Assembly (NCBI GenBank): GCA_026991135.1
Contig: JALXCD010000129.1
Location: 1-44,088, forward strand
Direction: 5' to 3'
Source: Deltaproteobacteria bacterium
GTDB lineage: Bacteria; Desulfobacterota; Dissulfuribacteria; Dissulfuribacterales; QOAL01
DNA length: 44,088 bases
The notes beneath the pieces are model-generated. The model was not told the origin of the DNA and made no database searches. It saw only the letters and a list, made by a program, of their open reading frames with translations. Made by a program: the position numbers and the translations under genes. Positions 8,367 to 16,056 of the stretch are shown in pieces; within the stretch, counting starts at the first letter, position 1; each line of letters opens with the position of its first letter.

Positions 8367-8741
8367 CTATTCTTTTGGAAAATACTTTACTCCTTGAATT
8401 TCTTTGAAATCTGAATCCATGGTCCAAAGAACCGCCTTATATTTTTTAGCAGTTGCAAGGATGATACTATCTGCCATTGGCAACTTATGTATTATGCTAA
8501 GTTTTGAAGCACTCATTGCAAGTGACACAGTAAGATCAATAACGTGACCTTTTTGCATAGCAGCAACCGCTTGGAGCGCTTCATTTTCTGTAGATTCACG
8601 CAATACAACTTTGAATACTTCGTAAATTGATATTGTTGGAACAATTAAAGTAGAAGTTTCACAAATCTGTTTGGAAAAATATTCGGCCTCTGGTTCATCT
8701 GCGAAATATGCAAGCCAACCCGAAGAATCGACAAGATTCAT
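8367..8741 (-). CDS. vapC: VapC-like PIN-domain ribonuclease toxin
   Basis: The 124-residue protein has the PIN-domain acidic set: LVDSSGW (first Asp), ISIYEV (Glu), MADSIILATA (Asp) and TMDSDF (Asp), which together bind the metal ions for RNA cleavage. Length is typical for VapC toxins, which usually cut tRNA or rRNA. It overlaps the antitoxin gene by 4 bases, so the two are translationally coupled, antitoxin first. No key residue is missing, so the toxin should be active. Confidence 0.88.
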   Translation of the reverse strand: MNLVDSSGWLAYFADEPEAEYFSKQICETSTLIVPTISIYEVFKVVLRESTENEALQAVAAMQKGHVIDLTVSLAMSASKLSIIHKLPMADSIILATAKKYKAVLWTMDSDFKEIQGVKYFPKE

Positions 8742-8944
8742 AACCTATCATTCTCTCTAAGAAAATTTGTATTGATTCCTTTCAAAAAACCACGAAGTTC
8801 CTTTATATCTTTATCAGGAATTAATTCTATCCTGCCTTCAAATTCTACAACATGCATTTTTTGACCAGGCTTAAGACATAAGGCTTTTCTAATTGATTTG
8901 GGTATGACAATTTGAAATTTAGGTGACAATGTTACTGTTTGCAT
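8738..8944 (-). CDS. vapB: AbrB/MazE-like antitoxin (VapB type)
   Basis: This 68-residue protein has an N-terminal swapped-hairpin AbrB/SpoVT DNA-binding domain: TLSPKFQIVIPKSIRKALCLKPGQK, here cited in fragments as KFQIVIPKSIRKAL and KPGQK, followed by IELIPDK. The C-terminal 20 residues (GFLKGINTNFLRE) should wrap the toxin. It is expected to neutralise VapC and repress its own promoter; a palindrome overlapping the predicted -10 box immediately upstream supports this. Confidence 0.87.
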   Translation of the reverse strand: MQTVTLSPKFQIVIPKSIRKALCLKPGQKMHVVEFEGRIELIPDKDIKELRGFLKGINTNFLRENDRL

Positions 8945-8968
8945 GACATTTATAATTTCTTTTTTATT

Positions 8969-9005
8969 TTGTAATACAATACTATAATGGATAAGAATAT
9001 GTCAA
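8969..9005 (-). promoter_or_regulatory. vapBC promoter with overlapping operator palindrome
   Basis: Read on the minus strand, TTGACA (9005-9000) is followed after 18 bases by TATTGT (8981-8976). The palindrome TTGTA-A-TACAA (8969-8979) overlaps the -10 box and predicted start point, and sits 25 bases before vapB, as expected for an antitoxin autoregulation site. A second inverted repeat GTCAAA/TTTGAC (9001-9017) overlaps the -35 box. Confidence 0.5.
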
Positions 9006-9090
9006 ACCTATTTTGACCAACCAGGTATTGTTTTCTTTAGGCAAGACTTGTCAAAATCTTTTGGTTATGTTAATGAAGCTATTGCTCTAA

Positions 9091-9166
9091 GGCGGCGTAG
9101 CCAAGTGGCTAAGGCGACGGTCTGCAAAACCGTTATTCCCCGGTTCGAATCCGGGCGCCGCCTCCA
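9091..9166 (+). tRNA. tRNA-Cys (GCA) with encoded CCA
   Basis: The acceptor arms GGCGGCG (9091-9097) and CGCCGCC (9156-9162) pair perfectly. The anticodon arm ACGGT-CTGCAAA-ACCGT presents GCA, and the T arm is CCCGG-TTCGAAT-CCGGG. The discriminator base is T (U73) at 9163, which is the identity element of tRNA-Cys, and CCA is encoded at 9164-9166. The D arm GCC..GGC is intact, so the gene should be functional. The upstream 85 bases contain a TTGTCA at 9048-9053 but no clear -10 at the right spacing. Confidence 0.97.
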
Positions 9167-9248
9167 TTTTTCAAGCAGTTTTCTGAAATCATGCCTTTTA
9201 TGAATCCACCTTTAAAAAATTTCACTGGGTAATAAAAAGGGGGCGTAA

Positions 9249-9545
9249 ATGGCCTGTATGGAAATAAGTGTTGTGCCATTAGGCACCAAAACCACGAGTC
9301 TTTCAAGTTATGTGGTAGATGTTTTAAAAATCGTTAAAGATTCAAACCTTGATTATCAACTTACAGATATGGGCACCACCATTTACGGAGACATATCCTC
9401 ACTCTTTAATGTGGCACAAAGGATGCACGAATCGGTATTCTCAAAAAATGTAAAAAGGGTCTATACGATAATTAAAATTGATTACAGACGGGATAAATCA
9501 GTAAGACCAGGAAGCAAAAAACAATCGGTAGAAGAAAAGCTATGA
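9249..9545 (+). CDS. MTH1187/YkoF-family (DUF77) thiamine-binding-like protein
   Basis: This 98-residue protein matches the small ferredoxin-like DUF77 family: MEISVVPLGT at the start, SSYVVDVLKIVKDS helix, LTDMGTTIYGD (ligand-loop segment) and a C-terminal KRVYTIIKIDYRRD strand. Family members form tetramers and some bind thiamine or hydroxymethylpyrimidine; binding here is inferred. GGGGG at 9238-9242 lies before the ATG. The stop overlaps the start of the next gene (ATGA), so it begins a three-gene coupled set with the CXXC mini-protein and the ferredoxin membrane protein. Confidence 0.85.
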   Translation: MACMEISVVPLGTKTTSLSSYVVDVLKIVKDSNLDYQLTDMGTTIYGDISSLFNVAQRMHESVFSKNVKRVYTIIKIDYRRDKSVRPGSKKQSVEEKL

Positions 9546-9676
9546 AAAAAAGGGTTCCCATAATACTGCTTTCTATTTCCATCCTTTTGACCATAATAGG
9601 CGTATTTTCAGGTGGCCCAGGTGATGTCTTCAAAAAGGCTGTTAACCTCTGTCTTAGCTGCATCGGGATTGGCTAA
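9542..9676 (+). CDS. CD1871A-like small membrane CXXC protein (44 aa)
   Basis: This gene is short but clear: ATG overlaps the upstream stop, and its own stop TAA is immediately followed by the ATG of the next gene. The product is a positively charged start (MKKR), one hydrophobic membrane segment at residues 6-23, a short linker and the end NLCLSCIGIG with a CXXC at Cys37 and Cys40. This layout matches the CD1871A family of CXXC mini-proteins, which in many anaerobes sit next to 4Fe-4S membrane proteins as here. A redox or cluster-transfer role with the NapH-like neighbour is inferred. Confidence 0.8.
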   Translation: MKKRVPIILLSISILLTIIGVFSGGPGDVFKKAVNLCLSCIGIG

Positions 9677-10579
9677 ATGCAAAAGATTCGATTACTTGTC
9701 CAAATCCTTTCAAGCTTTATATCCAATCCTAGGTTATGGATTACACCAGAAAACCCAATATATAAGGGCCCATTAAAGCATTTGTGTTTCCCAGGAATAA
9801 ACTGCTATTCCTGCCCGGCAGCGGTTTTTGCCTGCCCATTGGGTGCACTCCAAAATGCATTTACTACTCTAAGATTCAACTTAAAGCTTGGAGCAAGCCA
9901 TTTGGGCCTATATGTTATTGGGTCCCTTGGAATTATTGGGTCTTTAGTAGGAAGGCTTCCATGCGGATGGTTTTGCCCCTTCGGCCTTTTTCAAGATTTA
10001 TGTTTTAAAGTAAGGCTTCCAAAGGTCGGATTCCCGAGATTTTTAGATTGGGGGCGATATTTCTTTCTAATTCTTTTTGTTATTGTCCTACCAATCTTTT
10101 TTTTGGACAGCACAGGATTTGGACAGACATGGTTTTGCAAATATGTCTGCCCGGCTGGAACCTTGGAAGCAGGCCTTCCTCTCATAGCCATTGTGCCTGA
10201 TCTAAGAAGTGCAATTGGCACACTTTTTTTTAGCAAGTTTGTCATCCTAATAATCTTTATCCTTTGGAGTATAGTAACACTAAGGCCTTTTTGCAGGGCA
10301 GTGTGCCCTCTTGGGCTTATATTTGGCCTTTTTAATAGATTTAGCTGGCTTAGACTTAAATTTAACAAAGAAACTTGCGTTGAATGCCATGCTTGTGAAC
10401 TTATTTGCCCCACGGGGGTCTACTTTGCCAAAGGCGAGGATGATATTAATTCCACTAAGTGCATTAGGTGCCTAAAATGCCTGAGTCTTTGTCCTGGTGG
10501 AGCTGTTGAACTTGAATTTTCATCTATTTTAAAGGAGTGCAATGAATATGAAAAAGGCTGTGCTTGCAACCAAAAATAA
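9677..10579 (+). CDS. NapH/YccM-like membrane 4Fe-4S protein
   Basis: This 300-residue polytopic membrane protein carries the NapH-family motifs CGWFCPFG and CRAVCPLG at membrane boundaries, plus additional Cys-rich segments: CYSCPAAVFACPLG near the N-terminus and CKYVCPAG in the middle. Two C-terminal ferredoxin clusters follow (CVECHACELICP and CIRCLKCLSLCP), then a terminal GCACNQK. Such proteins move electrons from quinol or thiols across the membrane to periplasmic or cytoplasmic acceptors. The adjacent CXXC mini-protein points to a dithiol partner. No nap or nos reductase is visible here, so the acceptor is unknown. Its end overlaps the next gene by 38 bases. Confidence 0.85.
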   Translation: MQKIRLLVQILSSFISNPRLWITPENPIYKGPLKHLCFPGINCYSCPAAVFACPLGALQNAFTTLRFNLKLGASHLGLYVIGSLGIIGSLVGRLPCGWFCPFGLFQDLCFKVRLPKVGFPRFLDWGRYFFLILFVIVLPIFFLDSTGFGQTWFCKYVCPAGTLEAGLPLIAIVPDLRSAIGTLFFSKFVILIIFILWSIVTLRPFCRAVCPLGLIFGLFNRFSWLRLKFNKETCVECHACELICPTGVYFAKGEDDINSTKCIRCLKCLSLCPGGAVELEFSSILKECNEYEKGCACNQK

Positions 10580-11141
10580 GGGAAAGTTAAAGGAATTACA
10601 GGAACTATTGAGGGAACTTGATATTGAAATACTCTCACTTGATGACTTCCCAGAAGTTGGCAAGATTGTGGAAGACGGAAAAAGCTTTTTTGAAAATGCA
10701 ATGAAAAAGGCAAAAACTGTCTCTGAAAAAACAGGGCTATTGGCCATTGCCGATGATTCAGGACTAGAAGTTGATGCCCTTCAGGGAAAGCCTGGAATTT
10801 ATTCAGCTAGATTTGCCGGAGAAGATGCCACAGACGCAAAAAATAATGAAAAGCTCCTTTTGGAAATGAAGGATATTCCCATTGAAAAAAGAGGGGCACA
10901 ATTTAGATGTGTTATAGTTGCCTATCGCCCCGACGGGAAATGGATAAAAACAGAAGGAATCTGTAGAGGGACCATCACCACAGAACCGAGAGGGGAAAAG
11001 GGTTTTGGATATGACCCAGTTTTTTTGCCCGAAGGCCTTAATAAAACTATGGCTGAACTTAGCATGGAAGAGAAAAACAAAATCAGCCATAGAGGCAAGG
11101 CGCTGCTAGAACTAAAAAGAGAGATAAAAACCCTTCTTTAA
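10542..11141 (+). CDS. rdgB: XTP/dITP pyrophosphatase (RdgB/HAM1)
   Basis: The enzyme hydrolyses non-canonical purine triphosphates (XTP, dITP) to monophosphates and so sanitises the nucleotide pool. The 199-residue protein has the diagnostic ATKNKGKLKEL start, ADDSGLEVDAL, PGIYSARFAG, the RCVI strand, GFGYDPVF and a C-terminal SHRGKAL. AAGGAG precedes ATG 10542 by 4 bases and a second ATG at 10548 by 10; the latter would trim two residues. The start lies inside the previous gene, so translation is coupled. Confidence 0.95.
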   Translation: MNMKKAVLATKNKGKLKELQELLRELDIEILSLDDFPEVGKIVEDGKSFFENAMKKAKTVSEKTGLLAIADDSGLEVDALQGKPGIYSARFAGEDATDAKNNEKLLLEMKDIPIEKRGAQFRCVIVAYRPDGKWIKTEGICRGTITTEPRGEKGFGYDPVFLPEGLNKTMAELSMEEKNKISHRGKALLELKREIKTLL

Positions 11142-11161
11142 CAAATAGAAAGAGGTATATA

Positions 11162-11332
11162 ATGGGATTAAACAGCTTTGAAAAGGAAGAATGTCTGAAA
11201 CAAGCAGTTGAAATCACCAAGGCCTATGCACGTTCCGGTGAAAATAAGCACGGACCTGTTGCAGATTTTCTTGAAATGGTTTACAGAAGGCTTCTTTCCC
11301 TTAGAAAAGAGATATCTGGGGAAAATGAATAA
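11162..11332 (+). CDS. Conserved-looking small protein, 56 aa, unknown function
   Basis: An ATG with AGAGG 8 bases upstream opens a 57-codon frame with the same codon style as its neighbours. The product is highly charged and helical: MGLNSFEKEECLKQAVEI, a short linker (SGENKHGP) and LEMVYRRLLSLRKEI. It lacks a signal peptide or membrane segment. The position between rdgB and the SLOG gene, with 20-base spacing on either side, argues for a real co-transcribed gene. No function can be assigned. Confidence 0.6.
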   Translation: MGLNSFEKEECLKQAVEITKAYARSGENKHGPVADFLEMVYRRLLSLRKEISGENE

Positions 11333-11353
11333 TATTTTTTAAGGAGAAAAAGA

Positions 11354-11914
11354 ATGACAGAACGTTCAGATTACACCCTATATAGCGGAGGTCTCAGGGG
11401 TGCAGAAGCGGAATTTGGAAGGTGTGCTGAAAAATGGGGAATAAATGAGGTCAATTTCTCGTTTAAAGGCCATAAAATGGATAGGGTAAAGGACGTCAGG
11501 GTCCTTTCTGAAGAAGAGCTCAAACAGGGTGATATTAGCATGGAGATAGTCTCAAAAAGGATGGGGAGGACATATGCTGAAGCAGACAAAATAAGACGAG
11601 TGATACAGTCCATTTTCCACGTGGTTAACAATGGCTATCAGGTTTTTGCAGTTGGCTGGATAAGGCCAGACGGAACCGTAAAGGGTGGAACCGGCTGGGC
11701 AGTCGAACTTGCAAAGCTATTTAACAGACCTGTAAGCGTATTTGACCAAAATGAGAACAAGTGGTTCACTTGGAAGGAAGGAAAATGGGTGGAAGACATT
11801 CCCAAAATAGAGCATAAGACCTTTGCAGGCACAGGCACCAGATATCTTACCGAAGAGGGCAAAAGGGCCATTGAAGATCTTTTTGAAAGGTCTTTTGGGC
11901 CAGCAGAAGGATAA
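11354..11914 (+). CDS. SLOG/YpsA-like Rossmann-fold protein
   Basis: The 186-residue protein has features of the SLOG (Smf/DprA, LOG, YpsA) superfamily: SGGLRGAEAEFGR near the N-terminus, a nucleotide-loop-like first motif, and VKGGTGWAVELAK followed by PVSVFDQ in the C-terminal half, the usual glycine-rich second motif and following strand. A WFTWKEGKW segment and KTFAGTGTRYL follow. SLOG domains bind nucleotides or nucleotide-derived ligands and occur in stress, antiviral and nucleotide-processing contexts. The ligand here is unknown. AAGGAG lies 8 bases before the ATG. It follows rdgB, which also acts on unusual nucleotides, a loose hint of a related job. Confidence 0.62.
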   Translation: MTERSDYTLYSGGLRGAEAEFGRCAEKWGINEVNFSFKGHKMDRVKDVRVLSEEELKQGDISMEIVSKRMGRTYAEADKIRRVIQSIFHVVNNGYQVFAVGWIRPDGTVKGGTGWAVELAKLFNRPVSVFDQNENKWFTWKEGKWVEDIPKIEHKTFAGTGTRYLTEEGKRAIEDLFERSFGPAEG

Positions 11915-11917
11915 GAA

Positions 11918-13012
11918 ATGCTTTTTGGTCACGGTGGAGATGTATATTCCATAGCAGAAAAACTCGGAATAGAGCCGGGGGAGGTGTTGGACTTTAGCTC
12001 AAATTGCAGCCCCCTCCCCTATCCAAAGGGCTTTCACGAATATCTTTGTAATAATATTGACCAGATGCATCTTTTGCCCGAGGTTGACTCCAAGACCATT
12101 CGAACAATCCTTGCCAATAGATATAATCTTTCTCATGAAAATTTCCTGATTGGAAATGGAACCACTGAGTGGATTTTTGCCATACCAAGGCTTCTTATGC
12201 CCAAAAGGGCCTTTATCTGCCTTCCCACCTATGCCGATTATGAAGATGCATGTAAGGCCGCAGGGGTTGAGGTTCAATTCGTAGGAACCTTTTCGGACGG
12301 CTCTAAAAAAACTACCCAAAGGCTTGTTGCCGAACTTTTAAGCATTGACAGGAAAGACCTTGAAGGTGCCTTGTTATTCTTGTGTAACCCTAACAATCCT
12401 ACAGGGCTTTTTATTGAGCCGGACGAGCTCCTTGAAGTTATAAAGGCCCTGCCTGTAACCCTGACATGGCTCATTGACGAGGCCTACGCCCCCTTTGTGG
12501 CAGAAGATGAAAAAAGCTCCATCCTCTCTAGGGATATGCCGAAAAACCTAATTGTCCTAAGGTCCTTTTCCAAGATCTACGGAGTGCCCGGGATCAGAAT
12601 TGGCTGCCTTGTAAGCAAGGGTGCCATCATCAAGGCCCTTTGGGAAGAACTAAGGCCCTGGTCTGTAAACAGAATGGCCCAACTTGCTGTGTCATTTCTT
12701 TTAAACCGGCCTGATTTTGAAGAAACTGTTAGGGAATACTGTAAGACCGAAAAAAACAACATCGTAACAGGCCTTAAACAAATTGAGGGTATAAGCTATG
12801 TTCCTGGAAGATGCCATTTTGCCATGTTTTCACTGGATGAAACCGGTATTTCTGCAGAAGACCTGACAGAAAGGCTTAAAGAAAAGGGAATCCTTATAAG
12901 GAATTGTGCAAATTTTAAGGGGCTTTCAGGGGAAAATATCAGAATAAGTCCAAGGCTTAGTGAGGATAACCTTAAGCTTTTACTGGAAATAGGAGAAATT
13001 CTAAGGGATTAA
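11918..13012 (+). CDS. CobD-like threonine-phosphate decarboxylase / HisC-type aminotransferase
   Basis: This is a fold-type I PLP enzyme of 364 residues. The start HGGDVYSIAEKLG and LDFSSNCSP match CobD, which makes aminopropanol phosphate for cobalamin; LCNPNNPTG and DEAYAPF are cofactor-site motifs and RSFSKIYGVPGIRIG holds the PLP lysine. Histidinol-phosphate aminotransferases share most motifs, so the choice rests on the N-terminus. No other cobalamin gene is nearby. Start follows the SLOG stop by 3 bases. Its 3' end overlaps by 12 bases with the convergent DUF4202 gene. Confidence 0.78.
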   Translation: MLFGHGGDVYSIAEKLGIEPGEVLDFSSNCSPLPYPKGFHEYLCNNIDQMHLLPEVDSKTIRTILANRYNLSHENFLIGNGTTEWIFAIPRLLMPKRAFICLPTYADYEDACKAAGVEVQFVGTFSDGSKKTTQRLVAELLSIDRKDLEGALLFLCNPNNPTGLFIEPDELLEVIKALPVTLTWLIDEAYAPFVAEDEKSSILSRDMPKNLIVLRSFSKIYGVPGIRIGCLVSKGAIIKALWEELRPWSVNRMAQLAVSFLLNRPDFEETVREYCKTEKNNIVTGLKQIEGISYVPGRCHFAMFSLDETGISAEDLTERLKEKGILIRNCANFKGLSGENIRISPRLSEDNLKLLLEIGEILRD

Positions 13013-13564
13013 AAATCTTTCAATCCATGGCCGATTGGGCAATATCACTTCCTTTAAATATATTTTAGCCCGAGGGCTTAACCTTTTTAAGCCCCACATA
13101 GCCCTTCGCCTCACCTCTTTTTCCGCTTCTCTTTCCATGTAAAAGATGAGATTTGTATTAAAAAAAGAAAGGGAATCTGCATCCTTTAGGATGTCGGCTT
13201 CTGGTGTTCCACCAAATTCATGTAGTCTTACAAGTTCAATAACCTTTTTAAGTGTGCTGCCATTTATGCCTGCCTTTTTTAAAAGGCAGCCAAGAAGCCT
13301 TGCACTATTTTCACTATGCGCCCTTTTAAAAAGATCATAATCTGGGAAATCCTCCCTTTTTATTCTTATCTCTAGTGGGTAAGCCCTTTCAATATCATGT
13401 CCCAGTGCGGCAATCTGAAGGGCCAGATCGGCCTCTGGATATAACCTTAGAAGAATATTCAGGGTGTCTTCCCCGTGAATTGGATCTTCTGGAATCTTAG
13501 AATACTTGAGAATTCGCTTTATCTTTTCAAATACCTGGCCCTTTAAGCAGTTCTCAACTGCCAT
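13001..13564 (-). CDS. DUF4202-like HD-type protein
   Basis: The 187-residue protein resembles the DUF4202 family, a helical HD-like group. Visible ligands are HGEDTLN near residue 30, ALGHDIERAY with the adjacent His-Asp pair, KRAHSENSAR and VRLHEFGG, an H...HD...H pattern able to bind one or two metals for phosphohydrolase chemistry. DADSLSFF near residue 130 gives a further Asp. AGAAGGAT precedes the ATG. The start lies 22 bases inside the IPCT-DIPPS gene, so it is the third member of the inositol operon. A phosphatase role in the same pathway is possible, since DIPP needs a final dephosphorylation, but that is inference. Confidence 0.68.
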   Translation of the reverse strand: MAVENCLKGQVFEKIKRILKYSKIPEDPIHGEDTLNILLRLYPEADLALQIAALGHDIERAYPLEIRIKREDFPDYDLFKRAHSENSARLLGCLLKKAGINGSTLKKVIELVRLHEFGGTPEADILKDADSLSFFNTNLIFYMEREAEKEVRRRAMWGLKRLSPRAKIYLKEVILPNRPWIERFLIP

Positions 13565-14883
13565 ATCCTTCTAATATTTTCCGTATGCATGATACCGGCA
13601 AGCATGATGAGAAGCTCTACTGGCCTATAAAAAATTCCACTTAAAAAAACCAAAAATATCCTAACATCCCTTCCAAGACGAATCCTTTTGCGTCTTTTTT
13701 GCCTTCTCATCCATCCATCGTATTTATCCGCTGTATAGCTATTAATAAAAGAACCAATAAGGGCAAAGATTCCCAAAAGCCAGCCAGTATTCCCAAGCAT
13801 CTTGTAGTTTGCCACATGCCAGGTTACGGCAGCAATCAAAAAGGCATCGGCATATCTATCTAACACTGCATCAAGCCAGGCTCCATAATCTGATTGAAGC
13901 CACTTAAGACGGGCTATCTCGCCGTCACATCCATCGATAATACTTGCAATTTGCGCCATTATTCCTCCCATAGCAAACCAAAGATAGGACTCCCTTGCCA
14001 GGAAAAAGGATGCAACAACTGCAAGAAAAAAGCTAATAAATGTAATTTGATTTGGAGTAACAGGGGTATTTACTAAAAGGCTTGTAAGCCTTATAGAAAT
14101 TGGCCTGTTTAAAAGCCTTGATATTGGCCCGTCTCTGCCTTTACTCCTTAAAAGCACAAAAAGCATCTTTTCAGCCCTCTTAAAGGCCCTTTTATCGTCA
14201 AGATCTGCCCAAAATCCCCTTTTGGTTTCAACGGAACGAATAAGCCCCTTTTTACAAAGTCTTGCAACCAAATTACTAAGGGTCAAAGGGACAGCTTTTT
14301 TTAGGTCTTCTTCCTCAAAATTTTCAAAAACATCATATGAACAAACAAAAAGACCTGTATCATATCCGTTAAAACCTGTTATTTCCTTTCCAATGGCCTT
14401 TATGTTTCCATTTTTTACTATAACTTTTGTAACATCATCTCTATCAACCATGGAATTTTTAAGACGTTTGTCAACCAAAAGACACATGCCACCCTTGGGA
14501 GGACTGACAAAAAGCATCCTTTCCATAAGGTCCTTTGAAAAAACATGGTCGCACATGGAAAGAATAAAATCCCCTTTAAGTTTTGCCCTTTTTATTGAAA
14601 GAAAAGAGCTTCCATTTCCCAACTCCCATTCTTCATTCCTGATGTAGCCGATATCTATTCCACCCAATTTTCCATTTAGACCATCGAGGAAACCTTCCAC
14701 TTCATCCGCCTTATATCCAGTAACCACCAATACTTTCTTGATACCGCAGGCCGCAAAACCCCTTATGGCCCTTTCAATTAAAGGCATTCCCAAAAAGGGC
14801 ACAAGGGGCTTGGGACGCCCCCTGTGATTCAGTCTGCTACCTCTGCCTGCTGCCAGGATAACTGCTTGTTTTATCTTGGCCAT
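13543..14883 (-). CDS. Bifunctional inositol-1-phosphate cytidylyltransferase / CDP-inositol:inositol-phosphate transferase (IPCT-DIPPS)
   Basis: This 446-residue fusion has an N-terminal nucleotidyltransferase (AVILAAGRGSRL, RPKPLVPFLGMPLIERA, about residues 1-230) that should make CDP-inositol from inositol 1-phosphate and CTP. The C-terminal part is a membrane CDP-alcohol phosphotransferase with the complete signature DGCDGEIARL...GAWLDAVLDRYAD. In Archaeoglobus, Thermotoga and Aquifex relatives this fusion makes di-myo-inositol phosphate phosphate, precursor of the heat-stress solute DIP. The neighbouring inositol-3-phosphate synthase supplies the substrate, which supports this reading; an inositol phospholipid route is the alternative. 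I place the start at ATG 14883, with AGGAAAG upstream, rather than at 14910, which would overlap the upstream gene. Confidence 0.85.
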   Translation of the reverse strand: MAKIKQAVILAAGRGSRLNHRGRPKPLVPFLGMPLIERAIRGFAACGIKKVLVVTGYKADEVEGFLDGLNGKLGGIDIGYIRNEEWELGNGSSFLSIKRAKLKGDFILSMCDHVFSKDLMERMLFVSPPKGGMCLLVDKRLKNSMVDRDDVTKVIVKNGNIKAIGKEITGFNGYDTGLFVCSYDVFENFEEEDLKKAVPLTLSNLVARLCKKGLIRSVETKRGFWADLDDKRAFKRAEKMLFVLLRSKGRDGPISRLLNRPISIRLTSLLVNTPVTPNQITFISFFLAVVASFFLARESYLWFAMGGIMAQIASIIDGCDGEIARLKWLQSDYGAWLDAVLDRYADAFLIAAVTWHVANYKMLGNTGWLLGIFALIGSFINSYTADKYDGWMRRQKRRKRIRLGRDVRIFLVFLSGIFYRPVELLIMLAGIMHTENIRRIWQLRTA

Positions 14884-14899
14884 TGGTCTTTCCTGAAAG

Positions 14900-16045
14900 T
14901 TAGGCAGCAATGACGTCTTTACCGTTGGTCACCTCTTCTTCTCTGGAGTATATCTTGCCCTTTATAAAATCCTCTGTCATACGCCACGCCACATCATCTG
15001 GATATTGTCTAGGAGGATGCTTCATAAAAAAAGCACTTGGCCCCTCCACAACTCCAGACTCTCCTCTATCAAGGGCAACCTTACAACACCTTATGGCATC
15101 AATAGCAACTCCAGCAGAATTTGGTGAGTCTTCAACAGACAATCTAAGTTCAAGATTCATTGGAACATCGCCAAAAAGTTTTCCTTCCATTCTGATAAAG
15201 GCAATTTTATTGTCCTTTTGCCACGGTACATAGTCGCTTGGTCCAATATGTATATTTTCCCAGTCCATTCTTTCTGGAAGGACAGACTGAACTGCCTCTG
15301 TCTTGGACTCCTTCTTGGACTTCAGTCTTGAGCGGTTAAGCATATTCAAAAAGTCAGTGTTTCCACCAGTGTTTAACTGATAGGTGCGTTCAACCTTTAC
15401 TCCACGTTTTTTGAATAAATCTGCAATGGTCCTATGGGTAATTGTTGCGCCAAGCTGTGCCTTGATGTCATCGCCAACTATTGGGATTCCCCTCTGCCTG
15501 AATCTGGCCTCCCAAGTAGGGTCAGATGCTATAAAAACGGGCATACAGTTTACAAAACCAACACCTGCCTTTAAGGCACATTCGGCCCAAAAACGTACTG
15601 CCTTTTCAGAACCTACAGGCAAATAATTGACCAATATTTCAGTACCCGTTTTCCTTAAATGCTCAACTATCTCCTCCATTGTCATTTCCTTCTCATCAGA
15701 CACTACAAAAGTATGGCTTTCAGGATAATCCTTCATATGGTCAGATACTCCATCAAGAACAGGACCCATTTTGACGGTTACTCCCATCTTTGGGATGTCC
15801 TTACAAAAGATGGTTGTGCAATTTGGCTTAGCAAAAATGGCCTCGCTCACATCTTTACCAACTTTCCTTTTGTCAATATCGAAGGCAGAAACTACCTGTA
15901 AATCATGGGGTGCATAACCACCAATATCCCAATGCATAAGGCCAATTGCCTTATCTTTCATGGAAGGATTGTAGTAATGAATCCCCTGAACAAGGGAACT
16001 TGCGCAATTTCCTACGCCTACGATACCAATTCTTACCTTCTTCAC
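14900..16045 (-). CDS. myo-Inositol-1-phosphate (inositol-3-phosphate) synthase
   Basis: The enzyme isomerises glucose 6-phosphate to inositol 3-phosphate with NAD. The 381-residue protein starts with a Rossmann motif (IGIVGVGNCASSLVQG), and has NYLPVGSE, NCMPVFIA, GDDIKAQLGATITHR and QLNTGGNTDF, all typical of the short archaeal/bacterial synthases. The start is GTG 16045 with a strong AGGAGG 6 bases upstream. It leads the inositol operon; the gap to the fusion gene is 16 bases. The Shine-Dalgarno region can be partly closed by a leader hairpin (see 16057-16110), which may control translation. Confidence 0.93.
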   Translation of the reverse strand: MKKVRIGIVGVGNCASSLVQGIHYYNPSMKDKAIGLMHWDIGGYAPHDLQVVSAFDIDKRKVGKDVSEAIFAKPNCTTIFCKDIPKMGVTVKMGPVLDGVSDHMKDYPESHTFVVSDEKEMTMEEIVEHLRKTGTEILVNYLPVGSEKAVRFWAECALKAGVGFVNCMPVFIASDPTWEARFRQRGIPIVGDDIKAQLGATITHRTIADLFKKRGVKVERTYQLNTGGNTDFLNMLNRSRLKSKKESKTEAVQSVLPERMDWENIHIGPSDYVPWQKDNKIAFIRMEGKLFGDVPMNLELRLSVEDSPNSAGVAIDAIRCCKVALDRGESGVVEGPSAFFMKHPPRQYPDDVAWRMTEDFIKGKIYSREEEVTNGKDVIAA

Positions 16046-16056
16046 CTGATTACCTC

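Noticed and set aside
9091-9166. tRNA-Cys as an integration site for an island with vapBC
   Set aside because: No integrase gene and no repeat of the tRNA 3' end is found in the window, and the flanking genes look native.
14222-14647. 141-codon plus-strand frame
   Set aside because: Shadow of the IPCT nucleotidyltransferase domain; no ribosome site or domain.
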